IMG/VR virus record: IMGVR_UViG_3300044635_000400
Location: 1-38,910 of that record
Strand: one strand, 5' to 3'
Origin: a virus
DNA: 38,910 nt
Under the pieces are notes generated by a model. That model saw only the letters and a list, made by a program, of their open reading frames with translations, was not told where the DNA came from and made no database searches. Positions 20,840-28,476 of this stretch are shown in pieces. How positions within the stretch are numbered: the first letter of the stretch is position 1; each line of letters starts with the position of its first letter. Made by a program: the position numbers and the translations under genes.

Positions 20840-21333
20840 TTACCCGCACTCCGCCAATCAGGAAAGTCATCCGCGTCAACCACGCCGTCACCGTTGGCGT
20901 CGTAGCGCAGGTCGTTGCGGTACTTCTCCCAAGGTGCCATGTCGTCGTCATCGTCCTCTTCAGGCTCGTCAATGAAGACAGTGGCTTGCGGATCGTCGTA
21001 CACCTTCGGCGCCATCGCTGGCGTCAGTTCAAGCGGCGCTTCTGGCTCTGGGGCAGGCGCTGGCTCAGGGTCGGTGTCACGGGCGTTAGCGTTAAGGCTC
21101 AGGCCGCCCAGCAGTCCGACAAGCGCACCGATGATGGTCTGGAACGCAGGGTTAATCATCTCAAGGACGGCAGTGCTGTCCACGACATCGTTAGGCACAA
21201 ACATGCCGACGACCAGCGCCAGCACGACGACAAGGATAACTGCCGACAGCGTGACGATTGCGACGCGCACGACAAACTCAACGGTGTCGTTGACGCCGTC
21301 GTGCTTGCTTTCAAAACTATTCAGGAAGCTCAT
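20836..21333 (-). CDS. Holin-like membrane protein with EF-hand-like loop, 165 aa
   Basis: ATG 21333 (AGGAG 10 bases upstream) is better supported than the longer frame to 21411. Two hydrophobic segments (about residues 20-46 and 58-80, the second being MINPAFQTIIGALVGLLGGL) are followed by a proline/glutamate linker, an acidic run (EPEEDDDDD) and, at residues 145-156, DANGDGVVDADD, a near-perfect EF-hand/dockerin calcium-binding loop. The membrane part resembles the preceding gene product, pointing to tandem duplication. A holin or lysis-timing role is inferred from position next to the endolysin. Confidence 0.75.
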   Translation of the reverse strand: MSFLNSFESKHDGVNDTVEFVVRVAIVTLSAVILVVVLALVVGMFVPNDVVDSTAVLEMINPAFQTIIGALVGLLGGLSLNANARDTDPEPAPAPEPEAPLELTPAMAPKVYDDPQATVFIDEPEEDDDDDMAPWEKYRNDLRYDANGDGVVDADDFPDWRSAGK

Positions 21334-21616
21334 CTTCTTTAATCTCCTTGTCCTTTGGCTTGATGGAGCCGCTGCCCTGCCCTGCCATAAGTCCTGCCAA
21401 CGCCCCGACAATGAACGTCGCTATCGGGTTAATCAACTTGAAAAACTCAGCGTCATTCGGGGACTGCCCCTCCATCGGCTGCGACACGAATATCAACGAG
21501 TATAGCACAGTCGCTACGATAAACATCAACGTGAACGACAACACAACGCCGACAATGAAACGTAGCAGTTCCTCTGGCGACCAGTACTTAACCTTCTTCG
21601 ACAACTTCTTTCTCAC
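21317..21616 (-). CDS. Holin-like membrane protein, 99 aa
   Basis: Two transmembrane segments (about residues 18-45 and 60-80) with FKLINPIATFIVGALAGLMA in the second, then a charged tail. The start is uncertain: GTG 21616 overlaps the lipoprotein gene by 29 bases and lacks a strong ribosome-binding site; TTG 21604 is an alternative. Two membrane segments and a charged C-terminus fit a class II holin topology. Its second segment is shared with the next protein. Confidence 0.7.
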   Translation of the reverse strand: MRKKLSKKVKYWSPEELLRFIVGVVLSFTLMFIVATVLYSLIFVSQPMEGQSPNDAEFFKLINPIATFIVGALAGLMAGQGSGSIKPKDKEIKEDELPE

Positions 21617-21776
21617 CTGTATCTATCAGCCATTCGGTGCAGTAGCCCATAGCGATGCACCGCGGCTTCTTGCAGAGTTCGTCTTCCCAATTCGCCGGGT
21701 CTTGACAATCGTAGCGGTAGCGGTCTTCGCAGCCAGCAAGCGCCAGCGCCGCCAGTAGTAGACTGACTATACGCAT
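21588..21776 (-). CDS. Small lipoprotein (possible outer-membrane spanin), 62 aa
   Basis: The N-terminal signal MRIVSLLLAALALAGC contains a lipobox (LAGC, cysteine 16), so the mature protein should be lipid-anchored. The rest carries four more cysteines (DCQDPANWEDELCKKPRC, GYCTEW). Similar Cys-rich small lipoproteins are common in lysis regions of Gram-negative phages. An o-spanin role is plausible, but there is no obvious Rz partner with an N-terminal membrane anchor nearby. Confidence 0.75.
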   Translation of the reverse strand: MRIVSLLLAALALAGCEDRYRYDCQDPANWEDELCKKPRCIAMGYCTEWLIDTGEKEVVEEG

Positions 21777-21784
21777 ACGCCCTC

Positions 21785-21964
21785 CTAGCCGGCCTTTTGC
21801 AGCACGTTCACTAGTATGCCGATCAGCAATACGATGATTGTGCCGGCGGAAGTCATGCCGACTTTTTCAATGCGCTTCATCCGCGCGCAGATACTCTCGT
21901 ACCTGAACGCGCAGACCTGTTCGTGCGTGTTGAGTTGTGCTTGGGTCTGGTTGATAGAAGTCAT
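21785..21964 (-). CDS. XhlA-like small membrane-anchored protein, 59 aa
   Basis: ATG 21964 lies three bases after the ejection-protein stop and the frame ends at TAG 21785. A coiled-coil-like N-terminus (MTSINQTQAQLNTHEQVCAF, RYESICARMKRIEKVG) is followed by one C-terminal transmembrane helix (GTIIVLLIGILVNVLQ). That layout matches XhlA/hemolysin-type phage lysis proteins. It begins the lysis cluster; its partner could be either holin-like protein downstream. Confidence 0.65.
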   Translation of the reverse strand: MTSINQTQAQLNTHEQVCAFRYESICARMKRIEKVGMTSAGTIIVLLIGILVNVLQKAG

Positions 21965-21967
21965 GGG

Positions 21968-24376
21968 TTACTCTGCGCTAGTGGAAGGTTGTTGTGAATA
22001 CGCGCGCATCGCCTGTGCAAATGCGTTACGCACCGGCGACGGTAGTGTGCTAAGATACGCAGAAAACTGAGCCGCAGTTGGATATTGCTCTATTGCCTGC
22101 AACGCGCCTTGACCGCTGGTAAATGCGTTAGCGATTTCGCGCTGTACGTTGGGTGTCACAAACGCGCTTGCTGCGCCTTGCGTGCCAGTACCAGCAAACG
22201 CTAGAGCCGGATATTTAGCGCGCACAATAGTACCAGTGTACCTAGACAATTTTCCGGGTTGCTGTTCGTTTAAAATATTTTGCGCCCGCGTTTGACCGCG
22301 CGCGCCAAGCTGCGCCATCTTGTTCAGCGTCTCTAATTCGTCCGCCGACGTTTTCATCGCTAAGTACCGCGCAGGATCGGCCAGCGCCATGCCGGCGATG
22401 TCATACTGCTTTGTGCCTTTACCCATGATGTCTTCGACAATCTGTGGGCGCTCACCGCGCATGAGCGCGATAAACTCGTCAGGGTTTTCCTTGGCTAGTT
22501 GCGCGCCGCGCGCCGACAACTCTTGACGGTTGACAGCTTCAAAGCCTTGACGGGTGCGGACCAAATAGTCTTTCCAGTTGGCCCCGCCTGCACCTTCGAT
22601 GGCGTCGTCAATCATGGGGCGAAGGCTAGTCAGCAGTGATGCGGTGCGCTCTTTTGTACCGGACGACGGCTGCGCGCGCGAACCAAGCAGACGATCCACA
22701 ATGTCGTTCAAGCCGGTCTTGCGGATTTGATACAGGTCGCGCGCGTCGATAACGCCGCTGGGGTCTGCCAAACCTTCCAGTTCGGTAGCTAACCTAGTCA
22801 GCGTTGTGCGCTGCAACTTGTCGGCGCGAGTGCCGGGCTGCGCCGCCATGCTGCGAAGCTGCTGCACGATAGGGCCAACACGCAAAGGCGTCATGCCTTC
22901 GGCGGCTAAGTCGGCGACAACATCTTCCATGTCGCGGGCGACATCACGCAAACCGATTTGCGCGGCCATTGCTTCATCTGCGCGCTGCCCAGCGGCGCCG
23001 GCTATGCCGCGTGTCTGCTGTATACGTTCCATGTCAGGAAATAATGCAGGCTTGCCGCCCATGATGGCGGCCTGTTCGCCCGCGCGTTCTTCGAGTCCGC
23101 GCATACGGGGGACAAACCCAGACGCAGTAATCTCATCTGCGCGCTGACGTGCGGCAGCCGCCAAGGCTTCAGCAGCAGGCACTGTCTCGCCAGCAATGTT
23201 AGCGCGTGCCAACGCCTCGTCGCGGGCTGGGCCTGTCAATTCATTCACCGCGCGGCGTTCGACATCAATAGCGCCTCTTCGCGCCGTCGCTGTTTCGCCG
23301 CCGGCGGCTTCGGCTAACCGACCGGTACGCGCCGCTTCTTGTTGCGCCAAGATACGCGCGGTAGTGTCGGGGTCCATTTGGCTAGTGGCAATCCTACCCA
23401 AGCCAAAGTACGGGCTAGGCTCAACGCCAGCCTCAACTAAGACTTGTTGTGCCAAACGCTGATCGTCAGGTGATAGTTCGCGGAACGCAGCTTTTGCCGC
23501 TTCTATGTCTTCGCCCAGCGCCTCACGAATAATCTTTCCGGCTTTTACTTTGGACAGGCGTCTAAGGTCTACGGCCTTTCCACCAAGACGTTTTACAATG
23601 TTAGCTACCACCGGCAAACCCGCACCGAAAGTTGCGGCTTCAGTCAAATCGTCGCCCGTCTGCGCGGCGCCCGTCACGCCGGCAATGGCACCGCCTAAAG
23701 ACCGTTCAGCCAACTGCAAGCCGCGCTGGCCCCTTGTCAGCGCCGCCGTTTGAGCCGGAGTGCGTCCCGCACCAAGACCACCAGTACTTGTCGCCGCGCC
23801 GACGCGCTGGACAGAAGCCCCTGCTTTTGGCAATACCCTAGCAAGTTGTTTGCCTCCAGCGGTAATAACTTTGCCGGCGCCCGCTACGCCCGGCGCAGTT
23901 GCAAGGACGTTGCCCGTGATTTCGCCAGCGGCTGTTGTGACCGGGAATTGTCTTTGCGACTCACGTAAGCGGAACTTACCCCGTTCGCGCTGCGCCTTGT
24001 CGCCGCCGATACCGAAAAGGTTTAGTCCAAGTTCAATAGGCTCTGTAACGCCTTCGACCAAACCGCTGACAAAACTTTCAGCCCTGCCGGGCGCTTTATA
24101 AAACTGTTGCGGCGTCATCTTATTAAGACGCGCGACTTCGCGGGAGTAAGTTTGCACCGCCGACTTGTCGTTAGACCGGCGGGCTTGCGCTAGTCGAGTC
24201 TGTGCATCTGTCTTAGCGTTGGCTAACGCGCGCTGCGCGGTTGATTGAGGTGCGGCCGCCGCGGCATCTGGATACGCCTCAAGGACCGCGCGTTCGATCT
24301 GCGCGTTGGTAGCGCCGGCAGGACCAGTGATTTTGTAAGTCTTACCGTTTGGCGCGCGAACCGTATATGTAGGCAT
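21968..24376 (-). CDS. Large ejection/internal virion protein (gp16 position)
   Basis: An 802-residue protein. The N-terminal 40 residues (TYTVRAPNGKTYKITGPAGA, then TNAQIERAVLEAYP) form a small beta-beta-alpha motif found at the start of several phage internal proteins. The rest is Ala/Arg/Gln-rich helix with long coiled-coil stretches and no enzyme motif. In P22 three ejected proteins (gp7, gp20, gp16) follow the tail genes; this is the third in the same order. It probably travels into the host envelope to build a DNA conduit. Its start overlaps the upstream stop (ATGA). Confidence 0.8.
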   Translation of the reverse strand: MPTYTVRAPNGKTYKITGPAGATNAQIERAVLEAYPDAAAAAPQSTAQRALANAKTDAQTRLAQARRSNDKSAVQTYSREVARLNKMTPQQFYKAPGRAESFVSGLVEGVTEPIELGLNLFGIGGDKAQRERGKFRLRESQRQFPVTTAAGEITGNVLATAPGVAGAGKVITAGGKQLARVLPKAGASVQRVGAATSTGGLGAGRTPAQTAALTRGQRGLQLAERSLGGAIAGVTGAAQTGDDLTEAATFGAGLPVVANIVKRLGGKAVDLRRLSKVKAGKIIREALGEDIEAAKAAFRELSPDDQRLAQQVLVEAGVEPSPYFGLGRIATSQMDPDTTARILAQQEAARTGRLAEAAGGETATARRGAIDVERRAVNELTGPARDEALARANIAGETVPAAEALAAAARQRADEITASGFVPRMRGLEERAGEQAAIMGGKPALFPDMERIQQTRGIAGAAGQRADEAMAAQIGLRDVARDMEDVVADLAAEGMTPLRVGPIVQQLRSMAAQPGTRADKLQRTTLTRLATELEGLADPSGVIDARDLYQIRKTGLNDIVDRLLGSRAQPSSGTKERTASLLTSLRPMIDDAIEGAGGANWKDYLVRTRQGFEAVNRQELSARGAQLAKENPDEFIALMRGERPQIVEDIMGKGTKQYDIAGMALADPARYLAMKTSADELETLNKMAQLGARGQTRAQNILNEQQPGKLSRYTGTIVRAKYPALAFAGTGTQGAASAFVTPNVQREIANAFTSGQGALQAIEQYPTAAQFSAYLSTLPSPVRNAFAQAMRAYSQQPSTSAE

Positions 24377-26025
24377 CAGTCTTCAACCTTTACAACCGTA
24401 AAACCACCGCTTGCTTTGCGCGGTACTGGCGTTCTTGGCCCACTACCTTTTGATGGCGCGGCTTTTCGGGTAGGCGCGTCTATACCGGCGATGCGGGCCA
24501 TCTTTGCTTTAAGCTGGTTCCATGCGGCTAAACGCTTTCCAGATGGTATGTTTGGGTTTGCCATTTCCCCAACCAACTTCTCAAACATTTTACGGTCTTC
24601 GTTGGATACGCCAGCGCCCAGCTTGTTGCCCGGTAACAAAGCCAGCGTCAGGTCACTAGCAATAACTTCAAGCGCACCGATGGCTTCCATGCCCTTTGTA
24701 GTGCCGCCGCCCATGCTTTCAGGTATAAAGCCGACTATATCTGCACCCAGCTTTTCCGCGCCGCCGCTTGTTGACCTTTTAATCAGATCGGCGACGGGGT
24801 CTTTACCAGATGTAAAGTCAAACCCTGTGATGTCTTTGAAACTTTTAACCGTGCGAGCTTTGTCGGCGGTGCTGGCGGCTTGTCGGATGGTTTGCGGTGC
24901 GCCAGCACCTGTGGGTGTACCACCGCCGCTTGTGTTGCCTGTCTCAAACTCACGCATGGCCCGCGCCACAACAGGGATTTGCGCCGCAGTTATAGGTGCA
25001 TTAATGTCAACGCCAGCTTTCTGTGCAACGTACTTCTTGTAGTTGCTAACAGACGCGGCACTGTTTTCTGGCCCTTGCGGTGCATAACGGTTGATGATTT
25101 TGTCAATCGTGTTGAAGCCCTTGTTGACGTAGCTGCCGCGTAGCAAGTTTTCTTGCGCGGCGATACCGGCTTGCGGCGTATCAAAGGTAGCAAAGCCACC
25201 GCTTGCGCCAGCGTAGCCGGGCTGTGACCGTGCGAACGCACCATCTTTAATAGCGCCGGGGTTAGTTTGCAGTGCAGCAGCAACGCTGCCCCTAGCCGGC
25301 GCGCCGCCCGCAACGCCGCGCGAACCGCCGACGCCCGGCGCCGTATAACCGCCGATTGCGCCGGCGCTTACAGGGTAACCCCTTCCAGTGTTGGGGTCAA
25401 CGATGATAGGGCCAAGTTCATCAGTGTTGACAACAGTTGGCTTAATGTCAACAGCGGCTTCGGAACCTTCAACGACTTCAGCAGGACCGCGGCCATATTT
25501 AGGTGTGCGAATTACGCGAGTAGACGTGCCAAGATTCTGCGTCGTAAATTCGTTTGACAATTCTTCTGCGGCAGTCAATGCTTTAGATGCAGATGCTTCT
25601 TTCCACGGCTGAAACATCGCGGGGTCGGTCGGCATATTCTCTACGGCGTCTGACAACATACCCTGATATAGCGGGTTTTGAAATTGAGGAAGGCTGGCAA
25701 TGCGCTGCGCGAACCCAACCACTTGGTCAGGTGAGTCGGCGTTCTTCAACGCCGTATAAACAAACGCATTAAACTCAGCCCCTGTTTTAAGGTCCATACC
25801 CGTGGCTTCTGCCTGCGCTTTAGCTAGTCTAGGCGCTTGCAATTCTACTTCGCGTGCTTCACCAGCGCGGGCAAAATCCATCTCTTGACGTGCACGTTCG
25901 CCTTGAAGTTGCGCCGCGCGCTGTTGCGACGCCAAGTTTATCATGTTCGCCATCTGCGTTGTAGCGCGGGCAGGATCAGGAAGCTGCGGATTGCGCGCCT
26001 GAAGTGCTATCATCTGGTTTGCCAT
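24376..26025 (-). CDS. Ejection protein (gp20 position), 549 aa
   Basis: ATG 26025 (AAGAGG 9 bases upstream) is preferred to a longer frame reaching 26106. The N-terminal 170 residues are helical and Gln/Ala-rich. The middle has GGFATFDTPQAGIAAQENLL and YVNKGFNTIDKIINRYAPQG, a region found in phage internal or transglycosylase-like virion proteins that can open peptidoglycan. The C-terminus ends KASGGFTVVKVED. The second of three consecutive ejection-type genes; the lytic activity is an inference. Confidence 0.78.
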   Translation of the reverse strand: MANQMIALQARNPQLPDPARATTQMANMINLASQQRAAQLQGERARQEMDFARAGEAREVELQAPRLAKAQAEATGMDLKTGAEFNAFVYTALKNADSPDQVVGFAQRIASLPQFQNPLYQGMLSDAVENMPTDPAMFQPWKEASASKALTAAEELSNEFTTQNLGTSTRVIRTPKYGRGPAEVVEGSEAAVDIKPTVVNTDELGPIIVDPNTGRGYPVSAGAIGGYTAPGVGGSRGVAGGAPARGSVAAALQTNPGAIKDGAFARSQPGYAGASGGFATFDTPQAGIAAQENLLRGSYVNKGFNTIDKIINRYAPQGPENSAASVSNYKKYVAQKAGVDINAPITAAQIPVVARAMREFETGNTSGGGTPTGAGAPQTIRQAASTADKARTVKSFKDITGFDFTSGKDPVADLIKRSTSGGAEKLGADIVGFIPESMGGGTTKGMEAIGALEVIASDLTLALLPGNKLGAGVSNEDRKMFEKLVGEMANPNIPSGKRLAAWNQLKAKMARIAGIDAPTRKAAPSKGSGPRTPVPRKASGGFTVVKVED

Positions 26026-26029
26026 ATAA

Positions 26030-26827
26030 TTAACCTCTTGGTAAGCCGGGAAGACGGTATGGCGTGCTAGAACCAAAGCCGGGGCCTTGCGCCGCGCCTC
26101 TATCAAACGTGTTACCGCGGTAAAAATCCATCATAGCGTTCTGCATGGGTATTTGACCCGCCATTCCACCAATCTGACCAAGGGCTTGGTTCAGTGCGTT
26201 AGCCTGACCGATGTATCCAGACGCGCGCGCTTGACCGGCGTTATAGATGTTCGACGCTTCGTTCTGGCCCATCTGTCCAGCAGCGCCGGTCATCACGTTT
26301 GCGGCGGACTGACCTGAACCCATCAATGATTGCAGCGGATTAAGGCGTGCTGCGCGCTCGACCTGATAGCGGTTAAACGCGTTCTGATATTCTTGGCTGG
26401 CTAAGTCTTGACCGAAACGCTGCACACCCTTCAAGGTGGAGCCAGACAGCAGATTGCCGCGTGCGGCTGCCGACCGCTCTAGCGCCTTCATGCCTTCCGC
26501 TTGGCGGAAAGCATAACCGGGGTCTTGTTGGAATTGATCAGTGCCAAAGGCTTTCGCCATGCTGCCGTAGCCAGCCGCGGCCTTATCACCGCCGATGCCC
26601 AGCAACTGCATAATCTCATTTTGCGCTGTTAATCCGCCTTGGCGAAACGGCTCTTGCAAAGCCTTCTGTTCTTCAAACATACGCTGCTGTGCAGCGGTAG
26701 CATCGCGCGCGGCCTGTTCTTGCGTTCTGGCGGCTCTCTTAGATGCTTTGCCAGCGATGGCGCCGCCGGCAAGTGAACTTGCGGCGGATATGCCTGCGGC
26801 GATTGCCATGCCTGTGGTAAGTGCCAT
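26030..26827 (-). CDS. DNA-transfer/ejection protein (gp7 position), 265 aa
   Basis: Begins with a Gly/Ala-rich hydrophobic stretch (GMAIAAGISAASSLAGGAIA) followed by coiled-coil (KRAARTQEQAARDATAAQQR), then GYAFRQAEGMKALERSAAAR and NLLSGSTLKGVQRFGQDLAS, which typify phage DNA-transfer proteins. The hydrophobic N-terminus would suit membrane insertion after ejection. It overlaps the upstream GNAT gene by one base and precedes the other two ejection proteins. Confidence 0.85.
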   Translation of the reverse strand: MALTTGMAIAAGISAASSLAGGAIAGKASKRAARTQEQAARDATAAQQRMFEEQKALQEPFRQGGLTAQNEIMQLLGIGGDKAAAGYGSMAKAFGTDQFQQDPGYAFRQAEGMKALERSAAARGNLLSGSTLKGVQRFGQDLASQEYQNAFNRYQVERAARLNPLQSLMGSGQSAANVMTGAAGQMGQNEASNIYNAGQARASGYIGQANALNQALGQIGGMAGQIPMQNAMMDFYRGNTFDRGAAQGPGFGSSTPYRLPGLPRG

Positions 26828-27291
26828 TAGTTTAATCCCTTTACGAACACACGTTCTGTGGGTGTATACCCTAAACGCCCGTACATTTTCACCATAGTCT
26901 CAACGCGGTCGTTGTCTAGCGCAACCATAAACATAGCTTCTGCCTGCTTACTCTTACCCCATTTTTCTATCTCTTGGAATAGCAATTTTGATGCTGCTCC
27001 GCCCCGTGCGTCTGGCTTGATATACCACCACAACTCCTGCGCCACTAGCTTTGCAGGGTTGAAGTACATAGGGTACGCAATCGCCGCGGTAATGCCGATC
27101 AGTTCGCCTGCGTCTTCCGCCACCAAAACAATCATGTTTTCGCTGTCTAGCGCGCCTTCGACAAACGCGGCAGTGCCATCGCGGTCGAACGGAACTATAT
27201 GGCTAACAGGTGTCGTCGCAACAAACGCTTCCGCCAAGTCCATGTAGCTTGGCATGTCGTCAATAGTGGCGGCGCGCACTGTTACGGACAT
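26827..27291 (-). CDS. GNAT-family acetyltransferase in virion module
   Basis: A 154-residue GNAT fold: MSVTVRAATIDDMPSYMDLA at the N-terminus, strands IVLVAEDAGELIGITAAIAY, the acetyl-CoA loop KPDARGGAASKLLFQEIEKW (R-x-x-G-x-A-like) and a C-terminal MYGRLGYTPTERVFVK. Catalysis should transfer an acyl group to an unknown substrate. Single-base overlaps on both sides tie it to structural genes at the place P22 has gp14. This location is conserved in several podophages, so acylation of a virion or host-takeover protein is possible. Confidence 0.88.
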   Translation of the reverse strand: MSVTVRAATIDDMPSYMDLAEAFVATTPVSHIVPFDRDGTAAFVEGALDSENMIVLVAEDAGELIGITAAIAYPMYFNPAKLVAQELWWYIKPDARGGAASKLLFQEIEKWGKSKQAEAMFMVALDNDRVETMVKMYGRLGYTPTERVFVKGLN

Positions 27292-27626
27292 TAGCTAACC
27301 AGACGACCTGACGCGCGGATGTTAATTGCCGACGCCGTGCCAGCGATTGTGCTGATGAAGCCATTGTTCGGCAGCACATGGCCGACCAGTTCAGGAAACG
27401 TATACGTCTCTGATGGCTGGAGCGTCTTGGTCTTAACAATCAAGTTGTCGTTGCCTGCGCTGCCCGCAGCCGTCACAAGGTTGACGCTGATCGTCGCAGC
27501 CGACACACTGTAGTTAGTCGCGGTAAACTTGTCGATGATTGTCTGCACGCCGTTCGACGTGTACTGCGTCGTTTGGCTGTTCTCCGCCGTCTTAGCGGGG
27601 ATGATGTTACTGATTGATACGGCCAT
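27291..27626 (-). CDS. Small beta-rich virion-type protein, 111 aa
   Basis: Starts MAVSISNIIPAKTAENSQTT and reads as alternating beta strands (VQTIIDKFTATNYSVSAATI, LQPSETYTFPELVGHVLPNN). Such short beta proteins lie between head-closure and ejection genes in many podophages. No named family. One-base overlap with the acetyltransferase. Confidence 0.75.
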   Translation of the reverse strand: MAVSISNIIPAKTAENSQTTQYTSNGVQTIIDKFTATNYSVSAATISVNLVTAAGSAGNDNLIVKTKTLQPSETYTFPELVGHVLPNNGFISTIAGTASAINIRASGRLVS

Positions 27627-27627
27627 A

Positions 27628-28476
27628 TTATGTCTCCAAAGAACTTATGTTGTCAGTCACCGTCAAAATTACCGACGGAATTGAAGGGTGAACGGCAGAC
27701 GCCGCTTCAGCTAACAAAATAACAGATGTGTCGTCCACTTCCCACATTAATTCGATGTAGTCGCCAGCGTTTAGTTGGATGACGTAATTCCATGCAGCCA
27801 AAATTTCAGCGTTATTACCTTGTATGCGGATTTGACCGGCGCTGTCGGGTACGTTGACGCCGTTCTTGCGTAGCCACACCCACGCCAATGCGACGCCGCC
27901 AGCCGTCTTGTCTAGCTGCGCGGAGAACTGCACGTTGTAGACATTTGGCCGGTCAACAAAGATGCGCGACGTTGGTGTGCCGCGGGTGACGCCTTGCGAC
28001 AGATCAGTGGTATTGAACGTCATGGCGTAGGCTGTGTTGATTGCTGCCGCTGTCTGTGATGTCGTGTCATAGAAAGAACCGTAGCGCGGCGACCGAAACT
28101 CTTTTGGTGGTGGCGACAGCGCCAGCGCCTGCAACTGCGATTGGATAACCGCGATGTCGCTTTCCGTAGCAGCCGGCGGTGTGCTGGCGGTAGCTTGTGC
28201 AAGGCTGTTTACCTTGGCATCCACGTCAGCCGTAGCAGAACAGCAGTCAGGGGCGCTTTCGGTTGTCTGCGCCAACGACTCCAGCATGGCGTCATAGGAC
28301 GCTATCAGCGACGTAGCGTCCGGCGCTAACTCGACTTCGTCTTGGTTGGTCTGCGTAGCTGTCAACAGCGATAGGAAGAACCGATACCATTCACGGCTAA
28401 TCGCGCCTGATCGTTCGTCGATCAGGGCCACACGCGGCGGCGTTAGCTGTGTAGGATTGATCGGCGAATACGCCAT
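27628..28476 (-). CDS. Tail-associated structural protein, 282 aa
   Basis: The N-terminus MAYSPINPTQLTPPRVALID, then ERSGAISREWYRFFLSLLTA is a motif I recall at the start of many phage structural proteins. A coiled-coil region (about 45-110) is followed by a beta-rich C-terminal domain (TFNTTDLSQGVTRGTPTSRI onward) resembling tail-needle or fibre-knob folds. It lies right after the gp10-like gene, where P22 has its needle gp26; that correspondence is suggested by position only. Confidence 0.75.
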   Translation of the reverse strand: MAYSPINPTQLTPPRVALIDERSGAISREWYRFFLSLLTATQTNQDEVELAPDATSLIASYDAMLESLAQTTESAPDCCSATADVDAKVNSLAQATASTPPAATESDIAVIQSQLQALALSPPPKEFRSPRYGSFYDTTSQTAAAINTAYAMTFNTTDLSQGVTRGTPTSRIFVDRPNVYNVQFSAQLDKTAGGVALAWVWLRKNGVNVPDSAGQIRIQGNNAEILAAWNYVIQLNAGDYIELMWEVDDTSVILLAEAASAVHPSIPSVILTVTDNISSLET

